A DNA stretch of 64,000 nt from Nannocystis bainbridge (lineage in GTDB: Bacteria > Myxococcota_A > Polyangia > Nannocystales > Nannocystaceae). This document shows positions 48,019 to 56,756 of the stretch, in pieces. The position numbers and the translations under genes were made by a program. Location of the stretch: positions 320,501-384,500 of the forward strand of contig NZ_JAQNDL010000005.1 in NCBI RefSeq assembly GCF_028368995.1, read 5' to 3'. Within the stretch, counting starts at the first letter, position 1, and each line of letters opens with the position of its first letter. Below the pieces are notes generated by a model that worked only from the letters and a program-made list of their open reading frames with translations, had not been told where the DNA came from and did not search any database.

Positions 48019-48429
48019 TCACGCCGCGGCCTCCAGCAGCCGCAGCAGCCCCGGGTAATCGATCGGCTTGGTCACGATCCGGCAGCCCGGCGCTGCCCCG
48101 AGCGCGAGCCGCTCGGCCACCTGCGGGTGCGCCGTCACCAGCACCAGGCGCAGCGCCGGATGGCGCGCGTGGATCCGCCGCAGCGTCTCGACCTCGCCCG
48201 CGCGCGCCGGCGAGACGTCCATCACCAGCACGTCCGGCCGCGGCCCGCGCTCGACGCAGGCCTCGGCCCCGGCGGCGTCGCCCGCGACCTCGACTTCGAA
48301 CCCGTCGACGCGCAGCAACTTGACCAGGACGGTCGCCGTCTTCGGCTCGCCGTCGACGATGAGGATCGACACCGGTCGCTCGGTCACCACGCCGAGAGGC
48401 ACGGGCTGCTGGATTGCGCATCGAAGCAT
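48019..48429 (-). CDS. Single-domain receiver protein
   Basis: A 136-residue protein that is only a CheY-like receiver. It keeps the phospho-Asp (VLVMDVSPAR), the Thr (LVTAHP) and the Lys (TKPID). The acidic pair at the first strand is IVDGEP instead of the usual DDE, so one metal-binding Asp is Gly and phosphorylation may be altered. The ATG at 48429 is taken; a GTG at 48447 is possible. It lies upstream of the histidine kinase gene on the same strand and may be an accessory receiver in that phosphorelay. Confidence 0.82.
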   Translation of the reverse strand: MLRCAIQQPVPLGVVTERPVSILIVDGEPKTATVLVKLLRVDGFEVEVAGDAAGAEACVERGPRPDVLVMDVSPARAGEVETLRRIHARHPALRLVLVTAHPQVAERLALGAAPGCRIVTKPIDYPGLLRLLEAAA

Positions 48430-48859
48430 GGTCGTGAGGGGTGGCACGGGGAAAGTCGCGGCGTGGTCCGGAGGCTTCGAGCAAGCGTCATGCCATCGCT
48501 ATTCGGGCCGCTGACCGGGGGCTGCGACAGCTCTTTCCCCGCCGGCAGCGCGAGCGCCTTGCGCACCGGTGCAAGACCTGCACGTCGCGCCTCCCGGGCG
48601 TCGCCAGCGAGCGCCACGCCGCGCGTCGAGGGCTCTCGTAAGGTCAGCTTCACCGCCCTCACCGTCGCCCAGGATATTCGCGCTGGCGCCTTCGTCGCAC
48701 GCGCAACTCCTGCACCGAAGTGCACCGCCTGCACGCACGATCCGCCGTCGGCTCGCCGCGATCCACGATGATGCTCGATCCTCTCTCGCTGGCGCTCGCG
48801 AGCTCCGGCGACCGACAATCCCGGCCCTGCGCGTCCTCTCGAGGGGCTCCCGCAAGCCG
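48430..48859. other. Intergenic region with GTGCA motifs
   Basis: No gene was seen. Several TGCACC/GGTGCA half-sites cluster here (near 48557-48580 and 48712-48736), the same motif as the inverted repeat at 48860. Confidence 0.45.
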
Positions 48860-48882
48860 TGCACCGCCACGCAATCGGTGCA
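48860..48882 (+). promoter_or_regulatory. TGCACC-N11-GGTGCA enhancer-like palindrome
   Basis: A perfect 6-bp inverted repeat with an 11-base centre, 41 bases before the -24 box of a sigma-54 promoter. NtrC-type activators bind such dyads (NtrC itself uses TGCAC-N-GTGCA). Further half-sites lie upstream. Confidence 0.65.
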
Positions 48883-48923
48883 CCCCCTTGCGCGCGAACG
48901 TTGCGTGCTTCCCTGCCCCCGAA

Positions 48924-48940
48924 TTGGCACGCCTGTTGCT
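48924..48940 (+). promoter_or_regulatory. Sigma-54 promoter (-24/-12), consensus
   Basis: TTGGCACG-CCTG-TTGCT is a perfect match with correct spacing, 84 bases upstream of the NtrC-like gene at 49025. Confidence 0.9.
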
Positions 48941-49024
48941 GAGGCCACCGGGCAGCACCACCGCGCTCGGCCGGCTCCGACTGTCGGCGCGCGTCTCGGT
49001 GAACCTGGCCTGGAGGACAGATCG

Positions 49025-50443
49025 ATGCCCAACCCGAACCCCGCCGCCCCCCGGATCCTCATCGTCGACGACGAGCCGAGCGCTCGCTCGGCGCTGACTG
49101 CCCTGCTGCGAGAGGAGGGGTACGAGGTCCAGAGCGCCGCCGACGGCTACAAGGCGCTCGGGCGGACCGACGAGTGGCGGCCCGACATCGTGCTCACCGA
49201 CGTCAAGATGCCCGCCCTCGGCGGCATCGAGCTGCTCGCCCGCCTGCGCGAGCGGCTGCCCGAGGTCGCGGTCGTCATCATGTCCGGCTTCGGCTCGGTC
49301 GAGGGCGCCGTCGAGGCCATGCAGCTCGGCGCCGACGACTACCTCAGCAAGCCGCTCGACCTCGACCAGGTGCTGCTCACCCTCCAGCGCATCGTCGCCG
49401 GCCGCGCCCTCGCCAGCGGGATCAAGGAGGCGCGCGCCGCCTGCGGGTCCGCCGACGCCGAGACCCTCGCCGACCTCGTCGGCCAGAGCCGGACCCACCG
49501 CGAGCTCGTCGAGCTCGCCGGTCAGGTCGCCGAGGCTCCCGTCTCGCTCCTCATCACCGGCGAGCGCGGCACCGGCAAGCAGCACATCGCCCACCTCATC
49601 CACCAGCTCAGCGGGCGCCCCGGCCGGCTCGTGCGCGTCGGCTGCAGCACCGCCGACGAGGCCACCCTCACCGAGGAGCTGTTTGGCGCCGAGAGCCGCG
49701 TGCTCGCGGCCCACCGCGGCACCCTCCTGCTCACCGACGTCGACGCGCTCCCGCCCGCGCTCCAGGCCCGGCTGCTCGGCCTCTTGCAAGATCGCTGCGT
49801 CACTCGCCTCGGCGGCGCCCGCCTCGAGATCGACGTCCGCGTCGTCGCCACCAGCCGCGACCTCGCCGGCGCCGTCGCCAGCGGCCGGTTCCGCCAGGAC
49901 CTCGCCGAGCGCCTCGCGGTCGTCGGCCTGCGCGTGCCGGCCCTGCGCGAGCGCCGGGACGACATCCCCCTGCTCGCCGCCCACTTCGTGCAACGCCACG
50001 CCCGCAGGCTCGGCAAGACGGTCACTGGTTGCGCCGAGCGGGTGCTGCAGATCCTGTTCGGCCTCGACTGGCCCGGCAACGCCCGTCAGCTCGAGACGTG
50101 CATCGAGCGCGCCGTGATCCTCGCCCGCGGCCGCGAGATCGAGCCGCGCGACCTGCCGCGCGAGTTCACGGCCGCGACCGCCGATCACCGCGGCGCGCCG
50201 GTCATCCCCGGCGCCAGCCTGTGGGACATCGAGCGCTACGCCATCCTGCAGACCCTCGAGCACACCGGCGGCAGCACCAGCAAGGCCGCCCGGATCCTCG
50301 GCATCTCCCCGCGCAAGATCCAGTACCGCCTCAACGAGTACGGCCTCGTCAAGCAGTCCGCCGTGGCCCACTGCGCCCCGCGAACGAGCGAGCCGCCCGC
50401 CACGGTCAGGCCGCAGCGCACGGGCTCCCTCGCCGACGCGTGA
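49025..50443 (+). CDS. NtrC-like regulator lacking the sigma-54 contact loop
   Basis: A 472-residue protein with receiver (residues 8-125; LIVDDEPSARSA, IVLTDVKMPALGG, LSKPLDLDQ), AAA+ domain (about 155-385) and Fis-type HTH (SKAARILGISPRKIQYRLNEYG). Walker A is GERGTGKQH. The segment that should hold GAFTGA is deleted (ELFGAESRVLAAHRGTLLL), and Walker B reads LLTDVDA without the catalytic Glu. It can therefore probably bind DNA and perhaps nucleotide, but not drive sigma-54 open-complex formation. Its own promoter is a consensus sigma-54 site with an enhancer-like dyad, so it may be a feedback antagonist of the neighbouring intact activator. Confidence 0.9.
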   Translation: MPNPNPAAPRILIVDDEPSARSALTALLREEGYEVQSAADGYKALGRTDEWRPDIVLTDVKMPALGGIELLARLRERLPEVAVVIMSGFGSVEGAVEAMQLGADDYLSKPLDLDQVLLTLQRIVAGRALASGIKEARAACGSADAETLADLVGQSRTHRELVELAGQVAEAPVSLLITGERGTGKQHIAHLIHQLSGRPGRLVRVGCSTADEATLTEELFGAESRVLAAHRGTLLLTDVDALPPALQARLLGLLQDRCVTRLGGARLEIDVRVVATSRDLAGAVASGRFRQDLAERLAVVGLRVPALRERRDDIPLLAAHFVQRHARRLGKTVTGCAERVLQILFGLDWPGNARQLETCIERAVILARGREIEPRDLPREFTAATADHRGAPVIPGASLWDIERYAILQTLEHTGGSTSKAARILGISPRKIQYRLNEYGLVKQSAVAHCAPRTSEPPATVRPQRTGSLADA

Positions 50444-50519
50444 CGCGTTCACACCCCCGGGCGTCGGTGGCATGCATCGACCCGGGATCGTGGTGAAGAC
50501 AATCGTTCGGGCGGCCGCG

Positions 50520-51209
50520 TCAGGCGTCGCGGGGCTCGCCGGACGGACGACGGCGCTCGTGGGCCCGGGCGAGCGCCGCGACGAGCAGCGAAGCGACGAG
50601 CAGCCCGGCGAGGATCGGCCACGCATCGGTCTGAAACCGCCCCGACGCGTCGAACATCTCGCTGCCGAGGTAGCTCACGAGCAGCAGCGGCGGCACATAG
50701 CCGATGAGCGAGCCCCAGAAATGAGTCCAGAACCCGACCCGCGACACGCCGAGGAAGGCGTGCAGCACCTGCGGCATCCAGAAGATCAGGCGCAGGACGA
50801 CGACGGTCCGGAACGCGGCGTGATCGAGCGATTCGTCGTACTTGCGGAGCCGGGCCGGAATGCGCTTCGAGACCCAATCCTTCGCCACGAAGCGCGCGAA
50901 CGAGAAGCCGACCACGCTCGCACCCATCGTCCCGATCATCGACAGCGCGAAGGCCGTCCGCCACGGCCAGATCAGCGGCGCCGCGACGATGAAGATCGTC
51001 CCCGGGACGCCGAACGGCTGCAGCACCGTGTACGCCAGGATGAACGCGAGGTAGCCCCACGCCCCCATCGCCACGAGCCCCTCGGCCAAGATCTTCGGCT
51101 CGGCGAGCCGCTCGAACACCCCGAAGCAATAGGCGCCCGCGAGCGTGAGGAGCACCAGGACGACGACGCTGAGCCTGGCGCCACGCCGCGCGCGAATCGT
51201 CGGGCTCAT
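50520..51209 (-). CDS. TVP38/TMEM64 (DedA-like) membrane protein
   Basis: A 229-residue inner-membrane protein of the SNARE-associated/VTT family. The signature loop VLQPFGVPGTIFIVAAPLIW is near residues 60-80, and the second half has GFSFARFVAKDWV and FWMPQVLHAFLGVSRVGFW; about six helices in all. Family members act as lipid scramblases or transporters. Its ATG overlaps the stop of the NAD(P)-binding gene (ATGA). It is the last gene of a TetR-led operon. Confidence 0.92.
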   Translation of the reverse strand: MSPTIRARRGARLSVVVLVLLTLAGAYCFGVFERLAEPKILAEGLVAMGAWGYLAFILAYTVLQPFGVPGTIFIVAAPLIWPWRTAFALSMIGTMGASVVGFSFARFVAKDWVSKRIPARLRKYDESLDHAAFRTVVVLRLIFWMPQVLHAFLGVSRVGFWTHFWGSLIGYVPPLLLVSYLGSEMFDASGRFQTDAWPILAGLLVASLLVAALARAHERRRPSGEPRDA

Positions 51210-51868
51210 GCCGCGACCCTGTTGATGTCGGCCATCTCGAGGATGAACCGATCGGCCCGCCCCTCGACGACCCGAAGCATCGCACGGCCGAGGATCTCGG
51301 AGGTGGTGAACAGGCTCGGGAACCTCCGCGTGAGCCACGGGAGCAGCGGGAGCACCGGCTTCAACACCACGAGCCCGGCCTGATAGAGGCGCGTGCGGCT
51401 GCGGATGCCGGGACCGGGCCGGATGAAGCCGGGGCGCACCGCGCCGGCGTGGCGAAACGGCATCGACTTCAGCGCCCCCTCCACGCGCTGGCGAACCCTC
51501 GCCCACATCGAACGGCCGCCGGCGCCCGCTGCCGAGCAGTAGCAGAAGGAGAACTCCGGGTTCAGCCGGACCAGCGCGCGCGCCCACAGCAGCGTCAGCT
51601 CCTCGGTCACTCTGGCGTAGGCCGCCTCGTCGAGGCCCACGGAGCTGACGCCGACGGCCCAGATGCAGGCGTCGTAACCGACGAGCTGCTCTTCGACGGC
51701 GCCGATGTCGAAGAGATCGGGCAGCAGGAGCTCGCGCAGCTTCGGGTGCTCGACGCCGCACGTACGCCGCCCGATGCTGAACACCGCCTCGACCTCGGGG
51801 GCCGCGAGCGCTTCGCGCAGCGCGCCTGCCCCGACCATGCCGTTCGCGCCGAAAATCACGAGTCTCAT
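51206..51868 (-). CDS. NAD(P)-binding Rossmann protein
   Basis: A 220-residue short atypical dehydrogenase. The amino end MRLVIFGANGMVGAGALREA has the GxNGxxG dinucleotide site; VFSIGRRT, IWAVGVSSVG and VRPGFIRPGP are characteristic of the NmrA/YbjT-like and oxidoreductase HTATIP2-like group. No catalytic YxxxK pair is obvious (FCYCSAAGAGG), so it may sense redox state rather than reduce a substrate. It is the middle gene of the TetR operon, translationally coupled to the TVP38 gene. Confidence 0.88.
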   Translation of the reverse strand: MRLVIFGANGMVGAGALREALAAPEVEAVFSIGRRTCGVEHPKLRELLLPDLFDIGAVEEQLVGYDACIWAVGVSSVGLDEAAYARVTEELTLLWARALVRLNPEFSFCYCSAAGAGGRSMWARVRQRVEGALKSMPFRHAGAVRPGFIRPGPGIRSRTRLYQAGLVVLKPVLPLLPWLTRRFPSLFTTSEILGRAMLRVVEGRADRFILEMADINRVAA

Positions 51869-51982
51869 CCCATGCACCTCTTCATTCCGTGGATCCGCAC
51901 GATCATCCGCGCTGGCATGATTGTGCCGTCCGAGCTCAGCGAGCGAGCGCCTCGCACAGCAGCCGAGCCGCATCCTGGTCGT

Positions 51983-52549
51983 TCACGGTCGGCGCCCCTT
52001 CGAAATCGCTGGTCTTACGAATCGCTCGGCGAGGACCTGGAGCCGCCGTTCGAGCACCGCGCTCGTCGGCATATCGGCGAGCAGACCGTCGAGCGCGAGC
52101 AGGAAGACCTCGGCCTGCTCCTCGTCCCCCAGGATGGTCGACACGCAATCCAGCGCGACCCTGTGGTGCTCCGCGTCGGTCGCGGGGTCCAGTCGCTCGC
52201 AGACTTCGAGGAACTCGCTCCCCATCGGCGTCCCGACCATGTCGGACCACGGCTCCAGCACCATCACCCTGCACACCGCGAGCAAGCGCTCGTATCGGCT
52301 GCCTCGCGCGCCCGTCGCCTGCTTCGCCGCGGGGTGCAGCGAGACCAGCCAGTCGACGAACACGGCCCTGTAGATGTCTTCCTTGTTTTTGAAGATCCGG
52401 TAGAGCAGCGTGCGCGAGAGGTTCGCCCGCTTGGCGATGTCCTCGAGCGAGGTCTTGGCGAAGCCGAAGTTGAGGAAGCACCACCGCGCGGCGAGCAGGA
52501 CCCTGGCGCGGCGCGCAGCCGCCTCGTCCTCGTTCATGGTCGCGCTCAC
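51983..52549 (-). CDS. TetR-family regulator
   Basis: A 188-residue protein. The N-terminal HTH is plain: RVLLAARWCFLNFGFAKTSL, EDIAKRANLSRTLLYRIFKN. The rest is the helical ligand domain (about residues 60-188). The start is the GTG at 52549, or the ATG at 52537. A TTGACAA inverted repeat overlapping its promoter is the likely operator, implying autorepression together with the two downstream genes for the Rossmann and membrane proteins. Confidence 0.93.
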   Translation of the reverse strand: MSATMNEDEAAARRARVLLAARWCFLNFGFAKTSLEDIAKRANLSRTLLYRIFKNKEDIYRAVFVDWLVSLHPAAKQATGARGSRYERLLAVCRVMVLEPWSDMVGTPMGSEFLEVCERLDPATDAEHHRVALDCVSTILGDEEQAEVFLLALDGLLADMPTSAVLERRLQVLAERFVRPAISKGRRP

Positions 52550-52557
52550 GCGAACAC

Positions 52558-52585
52558 TTTGACAATCGGAGCAATATTTGTCAAC
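52558..52585 (-). promoter_or_regulatory. TetR operator/promoter with TTGACAA dyad
   Basis: TTGACAA at 52559-52565 and TTGTCAA at 52578-52584 form an inverted repeat with 12 bases between. Read on the reverse strand it supplies a TTGACA -35 box. It starts 9 bases before the GTG of the TetR gene and is AT-rich relative to its surroundings. Confidence 0.65.
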
Positions 52586-52783
52586 TCGTCACCGAGCGAG
52601 AGCCGCCCGACCCGGGCACCGCGCCTCTGGGCGGCGATTTCGCGCCCGCGCAGCGATTCGCAGCACCGCGCGAACGATGAGCCTGCGCGAGGCTTGCGTG
52701 CCCCGTGCACCGCTTGCGCCTCGCCGCCGGCGACAGCTCCGTACCCCGCCGAAAATCGCCAGCGATCCTCACTCCGCGCCGCG

Positions 52784-52799
52784 CGGTGCGACGGTTGCA
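52784..52799 (+). promoter_or_regulatory. Weak sigma-54-like site
   Basis: CGGTGCG-ACGG-TTGCA has the GG-N10-GC spacing and a good -12 box but a poor -24 box. It lies 31 bases before the universal stress protein ATG, which would suit co-control with the nearby sigma-54 module. Confidence 0.35.
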
Positions 52800-52830
52800 A
52801 CCTCGCCATCGCCACAGGAGCAAGATTCGC

Positions 52831-53670
52831 ATGACCACAGCACGGCGATGGGTCCTCGGCCTCGATCTCGGCGCCTCCTCTCACGGGGCCGCGGCCTTCG
52901 TCCGCTGGCTGCACGAAGCCGGCGAACCGGTGACCAGCGTCCACGTGCTCGAGACCTGGATCCGCGGCTACTTGCGGAGCGACGACCACGAGCGGCTTCA
53001 GGCCGTGCTCGCCCGCACCGCCGCCGACATGGGCCTCGACGCCTCCGGCGACGTTGAGGTGGTCGAGGCCGCGCGCGCCGAGGTCGGCCTCGCGCGCGCT
53101 GCCGAGGGCGCCACCGGCCTCGTCCTCGGTCGCCCCGCGCCGCCCAAGGGCGCCTCTCTTTCACGACTCGGCCCCACCACGCGGCGACTCCTGCGAACCT
53201 TGCCCGCGCCCGTCATCGTCGTCCCGCCCGCCTGGCGCCCCGCCGATGCCGGCCCCGTGCTCGTCGCCACCGACCTCGAGGAGACCAGCGTCGGCGCCGT
53301 CGAGTTCGCCCAGCAATTCGCCGCCCGCCACCGCCGCCCGCTCGAGCTCGTGCACGTCGGCCAGACCCACCACCACGATTTCCTCGCCGCCCTCGAACCC
53401 CGCTGGCTCGCCGCGCGCGAGATCCACCACGCCGACGTCGCCGACGCCGTGCGCGAATGGGCCGTCGAACGCGACCTGCGAGGCACCCGCCACGTCGTCT
53501 ACGGCGAACCATCGCTGCAGATCGCCGCCCTCGCCCAGACCCGCGACGCCGCCCTCGTCGTCGTCGGTTCACGTCGCCTCGGCACGGTCGCCCGCGCATT
53601 CCTCAGCAGCACCGCCTCGGCGCTCGCAAGCTGCGCCACCTGCCCGGTCGCGGTGGTCCCGTCGCGCTGA
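52831..53670 (+). CDS. Tandem universal stress protein
   Basis: A 279-residue cytoplasmic protein with CAGGAG before the ATG at 52831. It has two UspA domains: residues 5-130 (WVLGLDLGASSHGAAAF, ATGLVLGRPAPPKGASLSRL, VIVVPP) and residues 140-279 (VLVATDLEETSVGAVEFAQQ, ALVVVGSRRLGTVARAFLSST, CPVAVVPSR). The second domain keeps a Gly/Ser-rich ATP-type loop; the first is more divergent. Usp proteins support survival under stress or hypoxia. It is transcribed divergently from the TetR operon. Confidence 0.92.
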   Translation: MTTARRWVLGLDLGASSHGAAAFVRWLHEAGEPVTSVHVLETWIRGYLRSDDHERLQAVLARTAADMGLDASGDVEVVEAARAEVGLARAAEGATGLVLGRPAPPKGASLSRLGPTTRRLLRTLPAPVIVVPPAWRPADAGPVLVATDLEETSVGAVEFAQQFAARHRRPLELVHVGQTHHHDFLAALEPRWLAAREIHHADVADAVREWAVERDLRGTRHVVYGEPSLQIAALAQTRDAALVVVGSRRLGTVARAFLSSTASALASCATCPVAVVPSR

Positions 53671-53759
53671 ACGAACATCCGCCCTGCCAGCCACGAGGAC
53701 GGCGCTCGAGCACCACCCGGTGATCAAGCACGGCCTGCGAGCGGACCTCCGCGGCCCAG

Positions 53760-54205
53760 CGCGCAAGGTCCATCAAAGTGCTCTCGAGCTTGCGGCCTCC
53801 CCGTCTCCGCGTCGCGCAGGCGCTCATCATCAGCCGGCCCCAGCAGCAGCGCCTTGCCACCCACCCGCCGGTCGAACGCCCGCAGCATCCGCCCGCCGCC
53901 CGGCCAACTACGATCGGCCCCTCGCCCAGCTCGTCGAGGATCACCGGCTCGCTCGCCAGCCGGCTCGCCTCGTACGCCCTCGCCTGCCCGCCGACCGCGA
54001 TTACTGCCACCAGTGCCCGCGGCGGCAGCGGCGAATCGCTGGTGTCCACCACCGTCGAGAGCTTGTCGATGCCCGGCTCCCAGTCGCGCTCGTCGCTGTC
54101 CGAACGGCCAGGTTCTCCCAGTAACACCTGCCCCGCCGGAAAATCCATTTCAAACCGTGCGACCGTCAGCTCGTCGTCATGAACCTGCTCGAGCCTCACC
54201 CGCGC
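53760..54205 (-). pseudogene. Degenerate copy of DUF3179 C-terminal half
   Basis: This stretch is a direct repeat of 56870-57290, about 90 percent identical by eye over its central 300 bases. It encodes the same phrases as the intact gene (FPAGQVLLGEPGR, ERDWEPGIDKL, GGQARAYEASRLASEPVILD) but shifts frame after GEGPIVV and never resumes; the amino half, including the UGA codon and its hairpin, is missing. It lies on the other side of the S9 peptidase gene from the full copy, so the peptidase gene is flanked by directly repeated DUF3179 sequence. Confidence 0.85.
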
Positions 54206-54216
54206 GCGGCGGTGAA

Positions 54217-56307
54217 TCAATTGCCGCGGGTCTGCAGCGCCTCGGCGAGGCCCGGCACGTGCTCCGCGCCGACTCTGACCTCGATGCTCGCACCATTCTT
54301 GAAATCGTCGCCGATCGGCTGATAGGAGCCGCCGAGGCAGCGGGCGAGGAACGCTTCGGTGACCGCGTTGAACGAGATCTCGTTGGCGGGCTGCTGGAAG
54401 CCATGGCCCTCGTCCGGATACAGCACGTAGGTCACCGGCAGGCCCTTGGCCTGCATCGCCGCGACGATCTGGTCCGACTCGGCCTGCTTGACCCGCGGGT
54501 CGTTCGCGCCCTGGCCGATCAGGAGCGGGCGCTCGATCTTGTCGACCCGGTGCAGCGGCGAGCGCTCGTGCAGCAGGGCGCGGCCCGCCTCCGTGCCGAA
54601 GTCGCCGACGCGGGCGGCGAAGCGCGCCGCCTTGGCCGCCCAGTACGGCGGCACGCTGCGCAGCAGCGTCTCGAGGTTCGAGGGGCCGACGACGTCGACC
54701 CCGCAGGCGAACACGTCCGGCGTGAAGGTCAGGCCGACCAGCGTCGCGTAGCCGCCGTAGCTGCTGCCCATGATCGCTACGCGCGCGGGGTCGCTGATCT
54801 TCTTCGCGTTGGCCCAGGCGACCGCGTCGAGCAGGTCGTCGTGCATCTTGCCGGCCCACTCGTGGTCGCCGGCGTTCAGGTGGCGCTTGGTGAAGCCGGC
54901 CGAGCCGCGGAAGTTGACGCTCAGCACCGCGTAGCCGCGGCTGGCGAGCCATTGATGGACCGCGTCGAAGCCCCACTCGTCGCGCGTCCACGGGCCGCCA
55001 TGGACCAGCAGGACCAGCGGGACGGGCGCGCTCGGCAGGCCGTCGCCGTCGGGGTCTGCGGCCGCCGGCAACGTGTAGAAGCTGACCAGCTCGAGGCCGT
55101 CGCGCGCGGGGATGACGACCGGGTGCATCTTGCGGAGGGTAAGCGCGGCGAGCTCGGCGTCGGCGACGAACAGCAGGTCGGCCCGGCGGGTCGTGCGGTC
55201 GTAGCGGTAGTAGCGGTTCGGGCCGGTGTCGAGGCGGTAGGCGACGATCCACTGCCGGCCGTCGAGGGTTTGGCTGGTGATCGTGAAGTCGCCGTCGCTG
55301 ACCTCGCGCAGCGCGGCGAGGTCGGCCTCGACCGCCGGGTCGAGCGCCTGCCACCGCTGGCGCATGTGCGTGAAAGTGACAGCGAGCGGGCGATGCGTCC
55401 GGGGCTCGGTGAGGACGAAGTCGACGCCGGTCTTCGCGTCCTCGGCGAGCACCTGCTGCTTGCCGGTGCGCACGTCGCGGGCGATCAGCACCTCGGTCTC
55501 GCGGTCGCGGCTGTCGAGCAGGTACAACGTCTCACCGGTCGCGTCGACCCCGATCGGGCTGGTCGTCATCCCGTCCTCGAGGCCGATCGCAAACACCCGC
55601 TGCCAGTCCTTGCCCTTCGGCGCCAGCAGCTCGCTGCTGCCGTCGGCCAGCTCGCGCATGGCGAAGCGGAGCTTGTACTGATCATCGGCGATGTAGCGGG
55701 CGATCCGCTGCTCGTTGCGGTGGACCAGGGTGCGCGCGCCGGTCCGCACGTCGACGCGGTAGAGATCGTGCCACGCCGGATCGCGGTCGTTCATGCCGAC
55801 CAGGATCTCGCGCGGCCGACGGGGGCTGACCCCGACGATCTGCGCGCTCACGCCAGGGTGAGGGCTGAGGTCCCGCGACTCGCCGGTCGCCGGGTCGACC
55901 GCGTACAGGTGCCAGTTCTCGTCGCCGACCCGGTCTTGCAGGTAGAGCACGCGCTCTCCGTCGGCGCTCCACTCGGTCTGGAAGATGCTGCGGCGGTCCT
56001 GGGTGATCGGTTTGGCCGCGTCGGGCTGGCCGGCAGGGCCGACCCAAACGTTGAGCACGCCGTCGACCGGAGCGAGGTACAGGAGGCGCGCGCCGTCGGG
56101 GCTGAGCTGAGGGGCCTCGCGGTCGGGGTTGCCGAACAGCACGCTGCGGGGGATGAGCGTCGGATCGGCCCGGCCGGACGGGGCCGCCGCCGTGGGGGCG
56201 ACCGGCGGCCCTGCTGCGGGTCCGCTCTCGGGGGAGCCGATACGCGCCGCGCAGGCGAAGGCGGTCAGGGCGAGCGAGGTGAGCAGGAGTCGGGTGCGGG
56301 CGGGCAT
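54217..56307 (-). CDS. S9-family prolyl oligopeptidase-like lipoprotein
   Basis: A 696-residue exported peptidase. The ATG at 56307 starts a lipoprotein-type signal (LLLTSLALTAFAC). Residues 50-420 form a propeller (SPDGARLLYLAPVDG, TEWSADGERVLYLQD). The alpha/beta-hydrolase domain follows, with VPLVLLVHGGPW, the nucleophile Ser in GSSYGGYATL, the Asp in QGANDPRV and the His in DEGHGF. This is the dipeptidyl/oligopeptidase arrangement that clips short peptides after Pro or Ala. It is downstream of the selenoprotein DUF3179 gene (449-base gap) and is flanked by the two DUF3179 copies. Confidence 0.94.
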   Translation of the reverse strand: MPARTRLLLTSLALTAFACAARIGSPESGPAAGPPVAPTAAAPSGRADPTLIPRSVLFGNPDREAPQLSPDGARLLYLAPVDGVLNVWVGPAGQPDAAKPITQDRRSIFQTEWSADGERVLYLQDRVGDENWHLYAVDPATGESRDLSPHPGVSAQIVGVSPRRPREILVGMNDRDPAWHDLYRVDVRTGARTLVHRNEQRIARYIADDQYKLRFAMRELADGSSELLAPKGKDWQRVFAIGLEDGMTTSPIGVDATGETLYLLDSRDRETEVLIARDVRTGKQQVLAEDAKTGVDFVLTEPRTHRPLAVTFTHMRQRWQALDPAVEADLAALREVSDGDFTITSQTLDGRQWIVAYRLDTGPNRYYRYDRTTRRADLLFVADAELAALTLRKMHPVVIPARDGLELVSFYTLPAAADPDGDGLPSAPVPLVLLVHGGPWTRDEWGFDAVHQWLASRGYAVLSVNFRGSAGFTKRHLNAGDHEWAGKMHDDLLDAVAWANAKKISDPARVAIMGSSYGGYATLVGLTFTPDVFACGVDVVGPSNLETLLRSVPPYWAAKAARFAARVGDFGTEAGRALLHERSPLHRVDKIERPLLIGQGANDPRVKQAESDQIVAAMQAKGLPVTYVLYPDEGHGFQQPANEISFNAVTEAFLARCLGGSYQPIGDDFKNGASIEVRVGAEHVPGLAEALQTRGN

Positions 56308-56756
56308 CGGTGGAGGACCACGCCGGCGCGCCGGCGAGGTCTCCTTGGACCCGGGGCGAGCGGTGTTCGGTTTCAGGTCGGCCCAGGGCCGCGAGGCGGG
56401 GGTGGGCTCGTCGCTCGCCGCCTGTGAATCCACGAGGCGCTCTCCGGCAGGGGCTATCGACTTGCACCGGCGGGCGATTCGTGCCGGCGTACGAATGCAT
56501 CCATGTCTCTCGGATATAATGATCATAGGGGCATGTTCTCGTGAGCGCCGAGCAGCACGCCGCGATGCGCGGTTTGCGCACCCATCGCGCGCCTCGTAAT
56601 GATGTTGCCGCCGTTCGTCATGCAGACGCCTGGTCATCCGACGACGCTGAGGGGCTCAAGCCCGCAAGGTCCATGGTACAGCGGATGACGAACTTCAAGG
56701 CGGGCGAGGCGGGCGAGATCCATTCGCCGGTGCTCCCGCGCAGGCGGACGCAGGTA
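56308..56756. other. Intergenic region, no gene seen
   Basis: About 450 bases between two reverse-strand genes. No frame is protein-like. A locally AT-rich patch near 56510-56530 (around TATAATGATCATA) may hold the peptidase promoter. Confidence 0.4.

Noticed and set aside
53854..56427. 857-residue forward frame opposite the S9 peptidase
   Set aside because: Shadow; the complete catalytic triad lies on the other strand.
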